Shown here in pieces: positions 9,581-18,373 of a stretch of DNA of 64,000 nucleotides. The position numbers were made by a program, and so were the translations under genes. The notes under the pieces were generated by a model, which did not search any database, was not told the DNA's origin, and saw only the letters and a program-made list of their open reading frames with translations. The DNA comes from an uncultured Pseudomonadota bacterium (GTDB lineage: Bacteria > Pseudomonadota > Gammaproteobacteria > Steroidobacterales > Steroidobacteraceae), in contig CAISEB010000052.1 in the NCBI GenBank assembly GCA_903884235.1, positions 1 through 64,000 on the forward strand, written 5' to 3'. Positions within the stretch are counted from its first letter, which is position 1; every line of letters starts with the position of its first letter.

Positions 9581-10828
9581 ATGCCCGCCTCCTCCTTCAG
9601 GACCTCCCTCGATCTGCTCCGAAGCCGGCGCTTCGGGACATTCTGGTGCGCGAGCCTGCTGTCGAGCATCGGCACCTGGGCGCAGCAGGTCGCGCAGCCC
9701 TGGCTGCTGGTGAGCCTCGGCGCGTCGTCCTTCGTGATTGGGTTGGATGCCTTCGCGATGAGCGCGCCCGTGTGGCTGCTCACGCTTCCCGGAGGGATCC
9801 TGGCCGACCGCGCGGACCGGCGGCGGGTCATCGCGGGATTCCAGTCCGTGCAGATGCTGTGCCCGATCGCGATCGTCGTGCTGCTGATCGAGGGTGGCAT
9901 CCGTCCGTGGATCATCGTCGCGTTGTCGCTGGTGGTCGGCGTGACGGATGCGCTGTCGATGCCATCGTTCTCCTCGATCGTGCCATCGATCGTGGAACCC
10001 CGGCAGGTGCCGTCGGCGCTCGCCCTCAATTCGACGCAGTTCAACATCTCGCGCGTCGCGGGCCCTGCGATCGCGGGCGTCCTGCTCGCGACCGCCGGAT
10101 CGCTCGGATGCTTCGCATTGAGTGCGCTGTCCTACGTCCCCTTCATCGGCATTGCACTCTGGATCCTGCCGCGGCGGGCGCCCACCGATCCGGTCGGGCC
10201 GGCGAGCTCGAACGCGCTCGACGGGATCCGGGCGATGTTCCGCGACCCGTATTTGCGCGGTGCCCTGCTGTCGACGTTCTGCGCTGGTCTCCTCTGTGGG
10301 CCGCTCGTGACATTTTGTCCCGTGTTGGTCCTGAATGTCCTCCACGGGACGGGCGCGGAATTTAGCTTTGCCATCGCGGCCTTTGGCGTCGGCGGAGTCG
10401 CGGGCGCCGTGGCGCTGCTCGGCGTCGATCCTGCCCGGGATCGTCGCTGGCTCTGCGTCGGGTTCGGTTCGGCCTACGGCGTGATGGTGGCGGTTTGCGG
10501 CCTTGCGCCGTCGATCACCTGGCTGCCGCTGATACTCGCACTGGCGGGTGTCTCGATGAGCGTCAGCAACACGTCCACCAACACGCTGCTGCAGACCACG
10601 GCGCCCGGTCACCTGCGGGGGCGTACGGTGAGCATCTACATGCTCGGGATGCGCGGCGGGCTCGCGATCGGGGGATTGCTGACCGGGGCGCTGGTCGCCC
10701 ATCTCGGGATCCGCACGACCCTCCTGGTCGATGGTGGCGTGGCGGTCCTGGCGCAGTTGCTGATCGGATGGGCCTGGCTGCGTGCCGTGCCGCCAAATCC
10801 GCCGGCTCCGACACCCGACCCGACGTGA
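9581..10828 (+). CDS. MFS transporter (EntS/MFS_3-like exporter)
   Basis: The 415-residue product has about twelve hydrophobic segments. It starts with SLDLLRSRRFGTFWCASLLSSIG and LPGGILADRADRRRVI, the loop 2-3 signature of the major facilitator superfamily as found in the EntS-like exporter group. It would be a proton-driven exporter of small molecules in the inner membrane; the substrate is unknown. I chose ATG 9581 because the first helix follows after about 12 residues. A GTG at 9575 is an alternative, and the frame is open to 9470. It converges with the permease downstream, with 52 bases between the stops. Confidence 0.82.
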   Translation: MPASSFRTSLDLLRSRRFGTFWCASLLSSIGTWAQQVAQPWLLVSLGASSFVIGLDAFAMSAPVWLLTLPGGILADRADRRRVIAGFQSVQMLCPIAIVVLLIEGGIRPWIIVALSLVVGVTDALSMPSFSSIVPSIVEPRQVPSALALNSTQFNISRVAGPAIAGVLLATAGSLGCFALSALSYVPFIGIALWILPRRAPTDPVGPASSNALDGIRAMFRDPYLRGALLSTFCAGLLCGPLVTFCPVLVLNVLHGTGAEFSFAIAAFGVGGVAGAVALLGVDPARDRRWLCVGFGSAYGVMVAVCGLAPSITWLPLILALAGVSMSVSNTSTNTLLQTTAPGHLRGRTVSIYMLGMRGGLAIGGLLTGALVAHLGIRTTLLVDGGVAVLAQLLIGWAWLRAVPPNPPAPTPDPT

Positions 10829-10880
10829 TGGGGTGGCGTGCCGGACGTCGCCCGAGTTGCCCGCGCGTTGTCGATGCCGA

Positions 10881-12203
10881 TCAGGCAGAGGAGAGTGCGT
10901 TGCGCCTGTGCTCGAGCCAGAGCGGCACCGCGCCGACGGCCAGGAATGCGACGCCGACCAGCGCACCGATCCCGGTGTACATCACGCTGGACCACACCAG
11001 CGCCGCCGAGCTCAGGACGAACAGCGCGGGCACGAGTGGATACAGCGGGACCGCGAACGCCTGCCGCGGCAGGCCATGACGCCGGCGCAGCACAAACAGG
11101 GACAGGGCGGTTAGTGTGATGAAGAGCCAGAACACCGGCGCTTCGAATTCCACGATCGCCTGGAAGCCGTTCGGCATCAGTGTCGCCAGCCCCACGAGGC
11201 CGAGCGACAGGGCGGCAAGAGCGAGGATCGCGCGACGCGGTGCGCCGCAGGCATGCCAGCTGCCGAGCCAGCGGAAGAGCCGCCACCCCTGGCCAACCGC
11301 ATAGTTGCTGCGGGCACCGAAGAAGATCGTGGCGCTGATCGCCTTCATGCACGAGAACGCGACGATGGCGCTCAGCAGGACGCCAGAGCGTGGGCCGAAA
11401 GCGGCGCGGAACAGGTCCGCGGCCGGTGCCGTCGATGCGGCGAGGCCAGCATGGCCGAGTCCCCACAGGTAGGCCGCATTGATCGCCAGGTAGAGCACGG
11501 TGACCGTGCCGAGCCCCCACAGCACGCCGTGCAGGATGCCGCGGCGTCCATCGGCGACTTCCGCGGAGACGTACGCGGCCTCGTTCCAGCCGCCGTAGGT
11601 CAGGACGACGAAGATCATCGCGGTGCCCAGGCTTCCCGCGTGGAGGGGCGCGGCGGCAGTCCCGAAATCGCCATGTCCATGCCCCATGAATCCCGCGATT
11701 ACGATCGCGGCCACCGTGCCGATCTCGATCACGGCGAAGAGGTTCTGCGCGATGCGGGCGAAGCGGACGCCCATCGCATTGAGGGTGCTCAGGGCGACGA
11801 TCATCAGGACGGCCCAGACGGTTGCGGAGTGCGGCCCGAGCGGCAGGACCGGCGTCAGGTAGTCGCCGAGCAGCACGGCCTGCATGGCGATCGAGGCGGG
11901 CAGGATCACCACCGTCCGCGCCCATGCGTAGATGAACCCCGCCGCCTCGCCGAATGCGAGGCCGATGAAGTGGAATTCGCCGCCAAAGCTCGGATAGGCC
12001 GTCGCGAGCTCTGCGTAGCAGAGCGCGCCAATCACCGCCGCGATGCCGCCCGCAACCCAGGCCAGCATGATCCAGGTCGGACTGCCGAGCGCAGCGGCGA
12101 CGATGGCCGGTGCCTTGTAGATGCCGGCGCCAATGACCGTGCCGACGATCAGCGAGACGATGTCGACCGTTCGGAGGATCGGCTGCGGCGCGGCATTCGA
12201 CAT
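10881..12203 (-). CDS. APC superfamily amino acid permease
   Basis: The 440-residue product has about twelve transmembrane helices. The family's first-helix unwinding motif is present in VSLIVGTVIGAGIYKAPAIV, where GAGIY contacts the substrate amino acid. The segment PSFGGEFHFIGLAFGEAAGF is the next conserved block. It belongs to the APC/basic-amino-acid or LAT-like branch and probably imports or exchanges amino acids; specificity is not readable. I chose ATG 12203 because homology begins about 10 residues later; the frame is open to 12257. It is divergent from the TonB receptor gene. Confidence 0.85.
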   Translation of the reverse strand: MSNAAPQPILRTVDIVSLIVGTVIGAGIYKAPAIVAAALGSPTWIMLAWVAGGIAAVIGALCYAELATAYPSFGGEFHFIGLAFGEAAGFIYAWARTVVILPASIAMQAVLLGDYLTPVLPLGPHSATVWAVLMIVALSTLNAMGVRFARIAQNLFAVIEIGTVAAIVIAGFMGHGHGDFGTAAAPLHAGSLGTAMIFVVLTYGGWNEAAYVSAEVADGRRGILHGVLWGLGTVTVLYLAINAAYLWGLGHAGLAASTAPAADLFRAAFGPRSGVLLSAIVAFSCMKAISATIFFGARSNYAVGQGWRLFRWLGSWHACGAPRRAILALAALSLGLVGLATLMPNGFQAIVEFEAPVFWLFITLTALSLFVLRRRHGLPRQAFAVPLYPLVPALFVLSSAALVWSSVMYTGIGALVGVAFLAVGAVPLWLEHRRNALSSA

Positions 12204-12439
12204 CGGCGTGCTCGGCGTGGGATGCGGCGCCAGGCGCCGGATGGAATAGTGTCGCACGGGTCAGGTCGTCCCGGTGCCGGGGGCTGCCCGGTGCCCTCAA
12301 ACCATTGACGCTGGGACCATTCCGAGCGGAAATTGCGACGCCACGACGGTCCGGGCAGACTGCGTGCCTGGCCGCGCGCATGGTCCAGGCTACAGGGGTC
12401 GGGATGTCGCGCCGCCCTTGGGAAAGGGATACAAGATCA

Positions 12440-14902
12440 ATGAAAATGAATATCTTGCGTGCGACCACCGCCGCCATCCTCGCGGCCGCCGCGGCGCCCG
12501 CGATCTGCGCAGAGGCCGCCGCGACCCCGGACCTCGGCGAGACGATCACGGTGCTCGCCTCGCGCTTCGGCAACCGCACCGCCTTCGACGCGTCCGTACC
12601 CGTGGACGTGTTCACCCCCGAGCAGACGGGGGCGGCGCTCGTCACCGGCGAACTCGGTGCGGGGCTGCAGGCGCTGTCGCCGTCGATCAACATGCCGCGT
12701 GCATCCGCGAGCGGGACCTCCGACACCATGCGCGCGATCCAGCTGCGCGGCCTCGCGCCTGACGAGACGCTGGTGCTCGTCGACGGCAAGCGGCGCCATA
12801 CCAACGCGGTCATGGACTTCGAGGGCCTGTTCCACGGCACGGTTGCCGTCGACCTCAACACCATCCCCGCCAATGCCATCGATCACATCGAAATCCTCCG
12901 GGATGGTGCCGGTGCGATCTACGGCAGCGATGCCGTCGCCGGCGTCGTCAACATCGTCCTCAAGTCCGGCGCTCGCGGTGGCTCCATCGACGCAAGCCTG
13001 GGTGAGAATCGCACCCACTTCGCCCCGACCGGCACGACGATCACCGACGGTCTCAACCGCCAGATCGACGCCGATTCCGGCTTCGCGATCGGGGACGGTG
13101 GCTGGATCCGCCTCGGCGCGGGTTACCAGAAGCGCGACGCGACGAATCGCGCGGGACGCAGCAGTGCCTCCTGGACGAGCTGGAACTCGACGCCGGCGGA
13201 CCTTGCGCTCGACAACCAGGTGCTCTTTCGCTCGGGCGATCCGGACCTCGAGAACAAGGGCCTGTTCTACAACCTGTCGCTGCCGCTCGGTGGCGTGGAC
13301 CTGTATTCGTTCGCGACGCTCAACTGGCGCAACTCGCGGGGTGCGGCGTTCTTCCGCTACCCGGGCGACCCGAGCAACGTGCTGTCGATCTACCCGAACG
13401 GCTTCCTGCCGGTGTCGGTCAACGACAGCCGCGACGATGCCATCGTGGTCGGGGCGAAGGGCGAGAATGCGGGCTGGCATTGGGACGTCAGCGCGCGCGA
13501 GGGCTACAACACCTTCAGCTACGGCCTCACCAATTCGCTGAATGCGTCGCTGGGCGCGGCGAGCCCGACCAGCTTCCACGTCGCCGATTTCACGACGGAG
13601 CAGCGGGCGCTCAACGTCGACCTCACGCATGCCATCGACGTGCATGCCTACAAGCCGCTCGAGGTCGCGGTCGGCGCCGAGTACCTCGACGAGCGCTACC
13701 ACACCTCGCCCGGCGATCCTGCCTCCTACGCGGCGGGCCCGAATTTCCAGAATGAATTCGGCGAGCCGATCCCCCCCGGCGCGCAAGGCGATTCGGGATT
13801 GCGGCCCGCGGATGCCGTGAACCTGCGCCGCCACGTCACCTCGTTGTACCTGGACGGGGAGCTCGACGTCACCGAGGCGCTGCTCGTCGGTGCCGCGGCG
13901 CGCTACAGCGACTACAGCGACTACGGCAGCTCGACGACGGGCAAGTTCTCCCTGCGCTACAAGTTCGACCGCGGCTTCCTCGCGCGCGCGGCGATCTCGA
14001 CGAGCTTCCGCGCTCCGGCCCTCGCGCAGACCGGCATCCGCTTCGCGACGCTCGAGTTCAACTTCGACGGCACGGGGCTGCAGAACAACGCCTGGCTGCC
14101 GCCGTCCGATCCGATCGCCAAGGGCCTCGGCGCGACGCCGCTGAAGCCCGAGCGCTCGACCAACGCGACCGTGGGACTCGCCTGGCGGGGCGAGCGCACC
14201 CTCGCGTCCGTCGACTTCTACCAGATCAAGCTGCGCGATCGCATCACGCCGACCGGCGCACTGCAGAGCGATGCCGTGTCCGCGTACCTTCAGAATGCCG
14301 GTGCGACCGACATCGGCTCCGTGACGTTCCTGACGAACGCGCTCGACACGACGACCCGGGGCGTCGACATCGTCGTCAGCCACGATCGCCAGCTGCTGGG
14401 CGGGCAGCTTTCGCTACGCGCGGCCTTCAATCGCAACTCGATCAGCGCGGATCACGTTCGCGACAGCTCGGCGGCATTGACCGCGATCGATCCGACCCTG
14501 TCCCTCGCGGACTCGACGGTGCTGATCCCGCTCGAGTACAGCTCGCCCAAGACCAAGCTGATCCTGGCCGCCGACTGGACGGGTGACCGCTACGGCGGCC
14601 GGGTCCAGGCGACGCGCTATGGGGAGCTGTATGCGTTCAGCTACGACTCGAACGATCCTGCCTTGCTGGGCGGCAACGCACAGCGCTATGCCCCGGCCTG
14701 GTCGATCGATGCCGATGTGCACGTCAACCTGACCCCGTCGTTCCAGGTTGCGATCGGGGGCACGGACGTCTTCAATCGCTACCCCGATCGAACCAGCGAC
14801 GGCAATACATACGGTGGCGCGTTCCCCTACAACTTCACGCATCCGCTCGGCATCAATGGGGCGTACTTCTACGTGCGCGGCCGCTACAAGTTCGGCAACT
14901 GA
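12440..14902 (+). CDS. TonB-dependent outer membrane receptor
   Basis: The 820-residue product has a signal peptide (Ala-rich, cleavage near residue 24) and a plug domain including DTMRAIQLRGLAPDETLVLV, HIEILRDGAGAIYGSDAVAG and VVNIVLK. A beta-barrel ends in the typical aromatic C-terminus RGRYKFGN. It would import a large or scarce ligand (siderophore, glycan or similar) using TonB energy. The plug resembles receptors of the iron-complex/oligosaccharide type, but no substrate can be assigned and no TonB or regulator gene is adjacent. I chose ATG 12440 because GGAAAGGG lies about 12 bases upstream and a signal peptide follows directly. Confidence 0.9.
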   Translation: MKMNILRATTAAILAAAAAPAICAEAAATPDLGETITVLASRFGNRTAFDASVPVDVFTPEQTGAALVTGELGAGLQALSPSINMPRASASGTSDTMRAIQLRGLAPDETLVLVDGKRRHTNAVMDFEGLFHGTVAVDLNTIPANAIDHIEILRDGAGAIYGSDAVAGVVNIVLKSGARGGSIDASLGENRTHFAPTGTTITDGLNRQIDADSGFAIGDGGWIRLGAGYQKRDATNRAGRSSASWTSWNSTPADLALDNQVLFRSGDPDLENKGLFYNLSLPLGGVDLYSFATLNWRNSRGAAFFRYPGDPSNVLSIYPNGFLPVSVNDSRDDAIVVGAKGENAGWHWDVSAREGYNTFSYGLTNSLNASLGAASPTSFHVADFTTEQRALNVDLTHAIDVHAYKPLEVAVGAEYLDERYHTSPGDPASYAAGPNFQNEFGEPIPPGAQGDSGLRPADAVNLRRHVTSLYLDGELDVTEALLVGAAARYSDYSDYGSSTTGKFSLRYKFDRGFLARAAISTSFRAPALAQTGIRFATLEFNFDGTGLQNNAWLPPSDPIAKGLGATPLKPERSTNATVGLAWRGERTLASVDFYQIKLRDRITPTGALQSDAVSAYLQNAGATDIGSVTFLTNALDTTTRGVDIVVSHDRQLLGGQLSLRAAFNRNSISADHVRDSSAALTAIDPTLSLADSTVLIPLEYSSPKTKLILAADWTGDRYGGRVQATRYGELYAFSYDSNDPALLGGNAQRYAPAWSIDADVHVNLTPSFQVAIGGTDVFNRYPDRTSDGNTYGGAFPYNFTHPLGINGAYFYVRGRYKFGN

Positions 14903-15036
14903 GTCGCGGGGCCCGCGACCCCGTTCGCGGTCGCCGGGACGATCGGGGGGCGATCCCGAGTGCTCGCGCACCCGGGATCGCCGGCTGACAGAACGAGCCC
15001 GCGCCGCGACGTCAAGGGCGCGTGACGTCGCGGCGC
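14903..15036. terminator. Three stacked stem-loops between convergent genes
   Basis: Three perfect inverted repeats fill the gap between the TonB receptor and the convergent SRPBCC gene: 14903-14910 with 14912-14919 (8 bp), 14949-14958 with 14973-14982 (10 bp, 14-base loop), and 15001-15014 with 15023-15036 (14 bp, 8-base loop). None has a clear U-run, so classical intrinsic termination is uncertain. The position after both stop codons favours bidirectional termination or mRNA 3'-end protection. Confidence 0.6.
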
Positions 15037-15054
15037 GATCCGGGCATTCCTTCC

Positions 15055-15522
15055 CTAGCGCGATCCCGCCTTCGGGTACGCGTCCGCAAGCACCGCCGAA
15101 CCCGTCTCGAGCAGGGACTTCAGGTTCGAGATGATCTTCGGCCACCCACCGGAGACGGCCTCGATCAACTTCGACGGTTCGCGCTCGATCGTGTGCGTGA
15201 TCGAGAGCTTGATCGCCGTGCCGCTCGGTTCCAGTTCCAGCGAGCACCTCGACTCGCCCTCGGCCTGCAGTTCGGGCATCTTCTGGTGCCGCCAGCGGAT
15301 CACGAGCCGCCGCGGCGGCTCGGCTTCGATGATGTCGCCGGCATCGAGGACCTGCCCATCCGGGGCGAGCATCTTCCACGGGGATCCCGCGGTCCATTCG
15401 CTCTCGCAGTGCACGCCGAACCAGTACTGCTTCATGAACTCCGAGTCGACGGTCAGCGCCGACCAGAGGCGCTCGGGGGTCGTGCGGATGTAAGTCACGT
15501 ACACGAAGGTAGATCTAGCCAT
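15055..15522 (-). CDS. SRPBCC (AHSA1-like) domain protein
   Basis: The 155-residue protein has the START/Bet v1-like fold of the AHSA1 family. It begins STFVYVTYIRTTPERLWSALT and continues with GSPWKMLAPDGQVLDAGDIIE and PRRLVIRWRH. These small proteins bind hydrophobic ligands in a deep cavity; their cellular role is usually unknown. The start ATG at 15522 overlaps the end of the ArsR gene by eight bases, the very common ArsR-SRPBCC operon. It is therefore probably derepressed together with its regulator. Confidence 0.85.
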   Translation of the reverse strand: MARSTFVYVTYIRTTPERLWSALTVDSEFMKQYWFGVHCESEWTAGSPWKMLAPDGQVLDAGDIIEAEPPRRLVIRWRHQKMPELQAEGESRCSLELEPSGTAIKLSITHTIEREPSKLIEAVSGGWPKIISNLKSLLETGSAVLADAYPKAGSR

Positions 15523-15847
15523 CGGAATCCTCCAGTCGCTTCCTGAGGTCTTCAAGCGCCCTGAGGCGCGGCTTCTCGAACTTGGCAATCCAGCGCTCGT
15601 AGATCGCCTGCAGCGGCACCGGATTGAGGAAATGCAGCTTCTCGCGCCCGCGGCGCACGGTGGCGACCAGGTTGGCGGCCTCGAGGACCGCCAGGTGCTG
15701 CGTGACGCCCTGGCGCGTCATGTCGAGGTGTTCGCAGAGGTCCATCAGCGTGCGTCCGTCGTGCGCATGCAGCAGGTCCAGCAGCTTGCGGCGGCTGGGG
15801 TCGGCGAGTGCCTTGAACAGCAGGTCCGGGTCGTTGGGTGCGGCCAT
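15515..15847 (-). CDS. ArsR family transcriptional regulator
   Basis: This 110-residue winged-helix protein has the ArsR core LLFKALADPSRRKLLDLL, the recognition helix LDMTRQGVTQHLAVLEAANLV and the wing RRGREKLHFLNP. It lacks the CxC metal site of ArsR/SmtB sensors and has only one Cys (in LCEHLD). It therefore probably senses something other than arsenite or zinc, as is usual for ArsR proteins paired with SRPBCC proteins. I chose ATG 15847 rather than 15889 because the operator and promoter would otherwise be close to coding sequence and homology begins soon after. It is the first gene of a two-gene operon. Confidence 0.85.
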   Translation of the reverse strand: MAAPNDPDLLFKALADPSRRKLLDLLHAHDGRTLMDLCEHLDMTRQGVTQHLAVLEAANLVATVRRGREKLHFLNPVPLQAIYERWIAKFEKPRLRALEDLRKRLEDSDG

Positions 15848-15885
15848 CGTCCGTGACGGGCAGGGTGGATCTGGGCGGATAATAG

Positions 15886-15901
15886 GCAAGTAAATACTTG
15901 C
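15886..15901. promoter_or_regulatory. Probable ArsR operator
   Basis: A perfect inverted repeat, GCAAGTA-AA-TACTTGC, lies 38 bases upstream of the arsR start in an AT-rich patch of otherwise GC-rich DNA. Its size and place fit a site where the dimeric ArsR protein blocks its own promoter. Confidence 0.7.
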
Positions 15902-15971
15902 ATGTCAAGCCGTTCGTGGAATCGGGGGGCGGGGTCCTCGCCACGGTGCGGATGGGCCTCGACGGGCTTCT

Positions 15972-15995
15972 ACGCCCGGCCGGCCGGCCGGGCGT
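15972..15995. terminator. GC-rich perfect palindrome after the metallo-hydrolase gene
   Basis: Twelve-base arms beginning ACGCCCGGCCGG form a perfect 24-base palindrome. It lies 12 bases beyond the stop of the minus-strand hydrolase gene. It could terminate or stabilise that transcript; no T-run follows. Confidence 0.45.
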
Positions 15996-16007
15996 GACGG
16001 GTCCCCG

Positions 16008-17006
16008 TCAGTTGGCTTCGCAGTAGCGACTGCGCCCCGCGCCCCTGCGGAGCAGGTCGACGTAGTACGCGGCGCCACTCGCTGTCTGCGCGGGGTCGCG
16101 TGCGGGTCCGCCGGCCAGCAGCGATGCGACGTCATCCGCCCACTGCGATGCGCAGTCCTCCTTGCTGCGCGCGGAGGCCGCACAGTCGAGGAAGCGCTCG
16201 AACGAATGCCGGTAGATCGTGAACGTCGCCTGCGTCAGGGGAGGGCCATGGCCCGGCACCGCGATGCGGAACGGCGTGGCGGCCACCGCGGACAGGGCCG
16301 CCCGCCAGCCATCGGGACAGGCCGTGTCGAGATACGGGACCGGCAGCGTGACGAGATCGCCGAGCGCCGCGACGCCGCTGGCCTCGTCGTACAGCCACAC
16401 GTCACCGCTGGTCGCGGCGAACGGCGCGAGATTGATCCTGAACTCGTGGTGTCCCAGTGCGAGCACGCGGGACGCGTCGATCACGATGTCCGGCTTCAGC
16501 ACGGTGCCGCGCTGGATCGCCTGCAGGTCGGACCGGATATCGTCACGGGTGGCGGCCGGGATTGCGGGGTCGTCGATGTAGCGTGCGCTCTCCCTCGCGC
16601 TTGCCGCCAGGAACCCGTCGAGCGCGTGGTCGATGGCACCACTCGCATACACCTTCAGGCGCGGGAACGCCGCGCGCAGCGCCGGATTGCCGCTCACGTG
16701 GTCGAGGTGCCAGTGCGTGTTGACGACGGCGAGCACCCGCCGATGCTGCTGCCGCGCAAGCGCCAGGATCGCATCCCGGTGCCACGCGTGCCGGCCCGTG
16801 TCGACGACCACGAGTCCGTCCTGCACCGCGAAGACGACGGTGTTGCCATCGGGTTCCCGGTCGGGCACCGGCACCTCGGGAATGGTCCAGACGCCCGCGG
16901 CGACCTCGCGCGGCCTCGGCACCGGATCCGGCGCCTCCGCCGCCCCGACCGATGGCGCGACGCTGAGCACCGCGATCGCGAGACAGGTCCGGGTCCAGAC
17001 ATCCAT
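16008..17006 (-). CDS. Exported metallo-beta-lactamase-fold hydrolase
   Basis: The 332-residue protein has a signal peptide (residues 1-22, ending SVGA-AEA) and an MBL domain. The zinc motif THWHLDHVSGN sits near residue 98, preceded by VVVDTGRHAW. Later metal ligands come from ALGHHEFRI and the GHGPP segment (PGHGPPLTQATF). Members hydrolyse esters, lactams or thioesters; quinoprotein-relay SoxH-type proteins are also in this family. A C-terminal pair of Cys (DCAASARSKEDC) may form a disulfide. The frame is open to 17426, but the signal peptide fixes the start at 17006. It is divergent from the methyltransferase gene. Confidence 0.82.
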   Translation of the reverse strand: MDVWTRTCLAIAVLSVAPSVGAAEAPDPVPRPREVAAGVWTIPEVPVPDREPDGNTVVFAVQDGLVVVDTGRHAWHRDAILALARQQHRRVLAVVNTHWHLDHVSGNPALRAAFPRLKVYASGAIDHALDGFLAASARESARYIDDPAIPAATRDDIRSDLQAIQRGTVLKPDIVIDASRVLALGHHEFRINLAPFAATSGDVWLYDEASGVAALGDLVTLPVPYLDTACPDGWRAALSAVAATPFRIAVPGHGPPLTQATFTIYRHSFERFLDCAASARSKEDCASQWADDVASLLAGGPARDPAQTASGAAYYVDLLRRGAGRSRYCEAN

Positions 17007-17266
17007 GGCTGTCCTCCAATCGGGCGGTCGTGCGCAGGGGGCGCCGGACGGGGGCCGGGCGACGCCGGGTGACCGCCGTCCGCCCGCGCCCGCCGGCCGG
17101 CCACGGACCGGCTGCTGGCTCGGGTCGGCCATCGCGACTGCAGGATACGGGACAGGCCGCGCCCCGGAACAGGTCCGCCGATCGCGGCCGGCATGGTCCT
17201 GGCGCGGGCCGTTCGCTAGCATGCCGGAGCCCAGCGCCCGTCCGGCGGCGCACGCGAGGATCAGCG

Positions 17267-18262
17267 ATGACTCAGCCCACCAGGGTCCCCATGCGCATCC
17301 GGGAGCTGCAGGCGGGCGTGGCGCCGGCCTACGCGCTGCATGCCGGGATCGAGCTCGGCCTCTTCTCGGCACTCGCCGACGAGGCGCTGCCGGCCCACGA
17401 GGTCGCCCGGCGCCTCGGCGTCGCACCGGACCGCCTCGAGCGGCTGCTCTATGCCCTGGTCGCGGCCGGCCTGCTGGATCTGCGGGCCGGGAGTTTCATG
17501 AACGGGGACGAGGCGCGCCAGTTCCTGGTGCGCGACCGGCCCGGCTACGTCGGCGGCGACCAGGGTCTCGTCGCGCAGCTGTGGCATGCGGACCTGCAGA
17601 CCGCGGCCTCGATCCGCGAGGGGCGTCCGGCCGCGCTGCACGACTTTGCCTCGGCCGATGCCGCCGGCGCCGTCGAGTTCTTCCGCGGCCTCATGCCCGG
17701 CGCCCGGGCGTTCGGCCGCGCGATCGCGCAGATGCTCGAGTGGAGTGAAGTCCGGTCCGTCATCGACATCGGCGGCGGTCCCGGTAGCGCGCTCACTGGA
17801 ATCGCCGAGCGACATCCGCGCGTGCGCCGCACGCTGCTCGAGCTGCCGGCCGGACTCGAGCTGGCGAGGCCGCTGCTGGCGGAATCCGGGGACGTCGGCG
17901 TCGAGTTCGAGGCGGGCGACATCGTCGCGGCGCCCTCGGCGAGCCGGCATGACCTCGCGCTGATGAAGGCCGTCATCCAGGTCTTGTCGCCGGCCGATGC
18001 CGAACGCGCGCTGTGCCATGCCCACGCGAGCCTCGCGCCACGCGGCCTGCTGTGCATCACCGGTGCCGGGATCCTGAACGACGATCGCGTGTCCCCCGTC
18101 GAGGCGGCGTACTACAACCTGACCTTCATGAACCTCTACGAGGGCGGCGCGTCCTACACGCGCTCGCAGTACTCGAGCTGGCTCGCGAAGGCGGGGTTCG
18201 TTGACGTGGCCTACCGTGCGCTGCCATCCGGCAGCACGCTGATCACCGCGAGGCATGCGTAG
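17267..18262 (+). CDS. SAM-dependent O-methyltransferase (Methyltransf_2/AdoMet_MTase type)
   Basis: The 331-residue protein has an N-terminal winged-helix dimerisation domain (ELQAGVAPAYALHAGIELGLF to about residue 80) and a Rossmann methyltransferase domain. The SAM-binding motif is VIDIGGGPGSALTGIA near residue 165. It is built like acetylserotonin, hydroxyneurosporene or polyketide O-methyltransferases and probably methylates a hydroxyl on a small molecule. It stands alone between divergent and co-directional single genes, so the substrate is open. The ATG at 17267 has an upstream GAGGATCAGCG. Confidence 0.82.
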   Translation: MTQPTRVPMRIRELQAGVAPAYALHAGIELGLFSALADEALPAHEVARRLGVAPDRLERLLYALVAAGLLDLRAGSFMNGDEARQFLVRDRPGYVGGDQGLVAQLWHADLQTAASIREGRPAALHDFASADAAGAVEFFRGLMPGARAFGRAIAQMLEWSEVRSVIDIGGGPGSALTGIAERHPRVRRTLLELPAGLELARPLLAESGDVGVEFEAGDIVAAPSASRHDLALMKAVIQVLSPADAERALCHAHASLAPRGLLCITGAGILNDDRVSPVEAAYYNLTFMNLYEGGASYTRSQYSSWLAKAGFVDVAYRALPSGSTLITARHA

Positions 18263-18373
18263 CCCGGGCGGGCCGTCGCTCCGCGGCGAGGCTGCCGGTG
18301 GGCGTCGCCAATCTGCTAGATTCCGGAGCACCGAATCGCAACTTTCCCGCCAACCCGAATCCGGGGGACGTCC

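Noticed and set aside
12437-14383. 648-codon frame antisense to the TonB receptor
   Set aside because: The receptor has a signal peptide, plug and barrel; the antisense translation has no recognisable feature.
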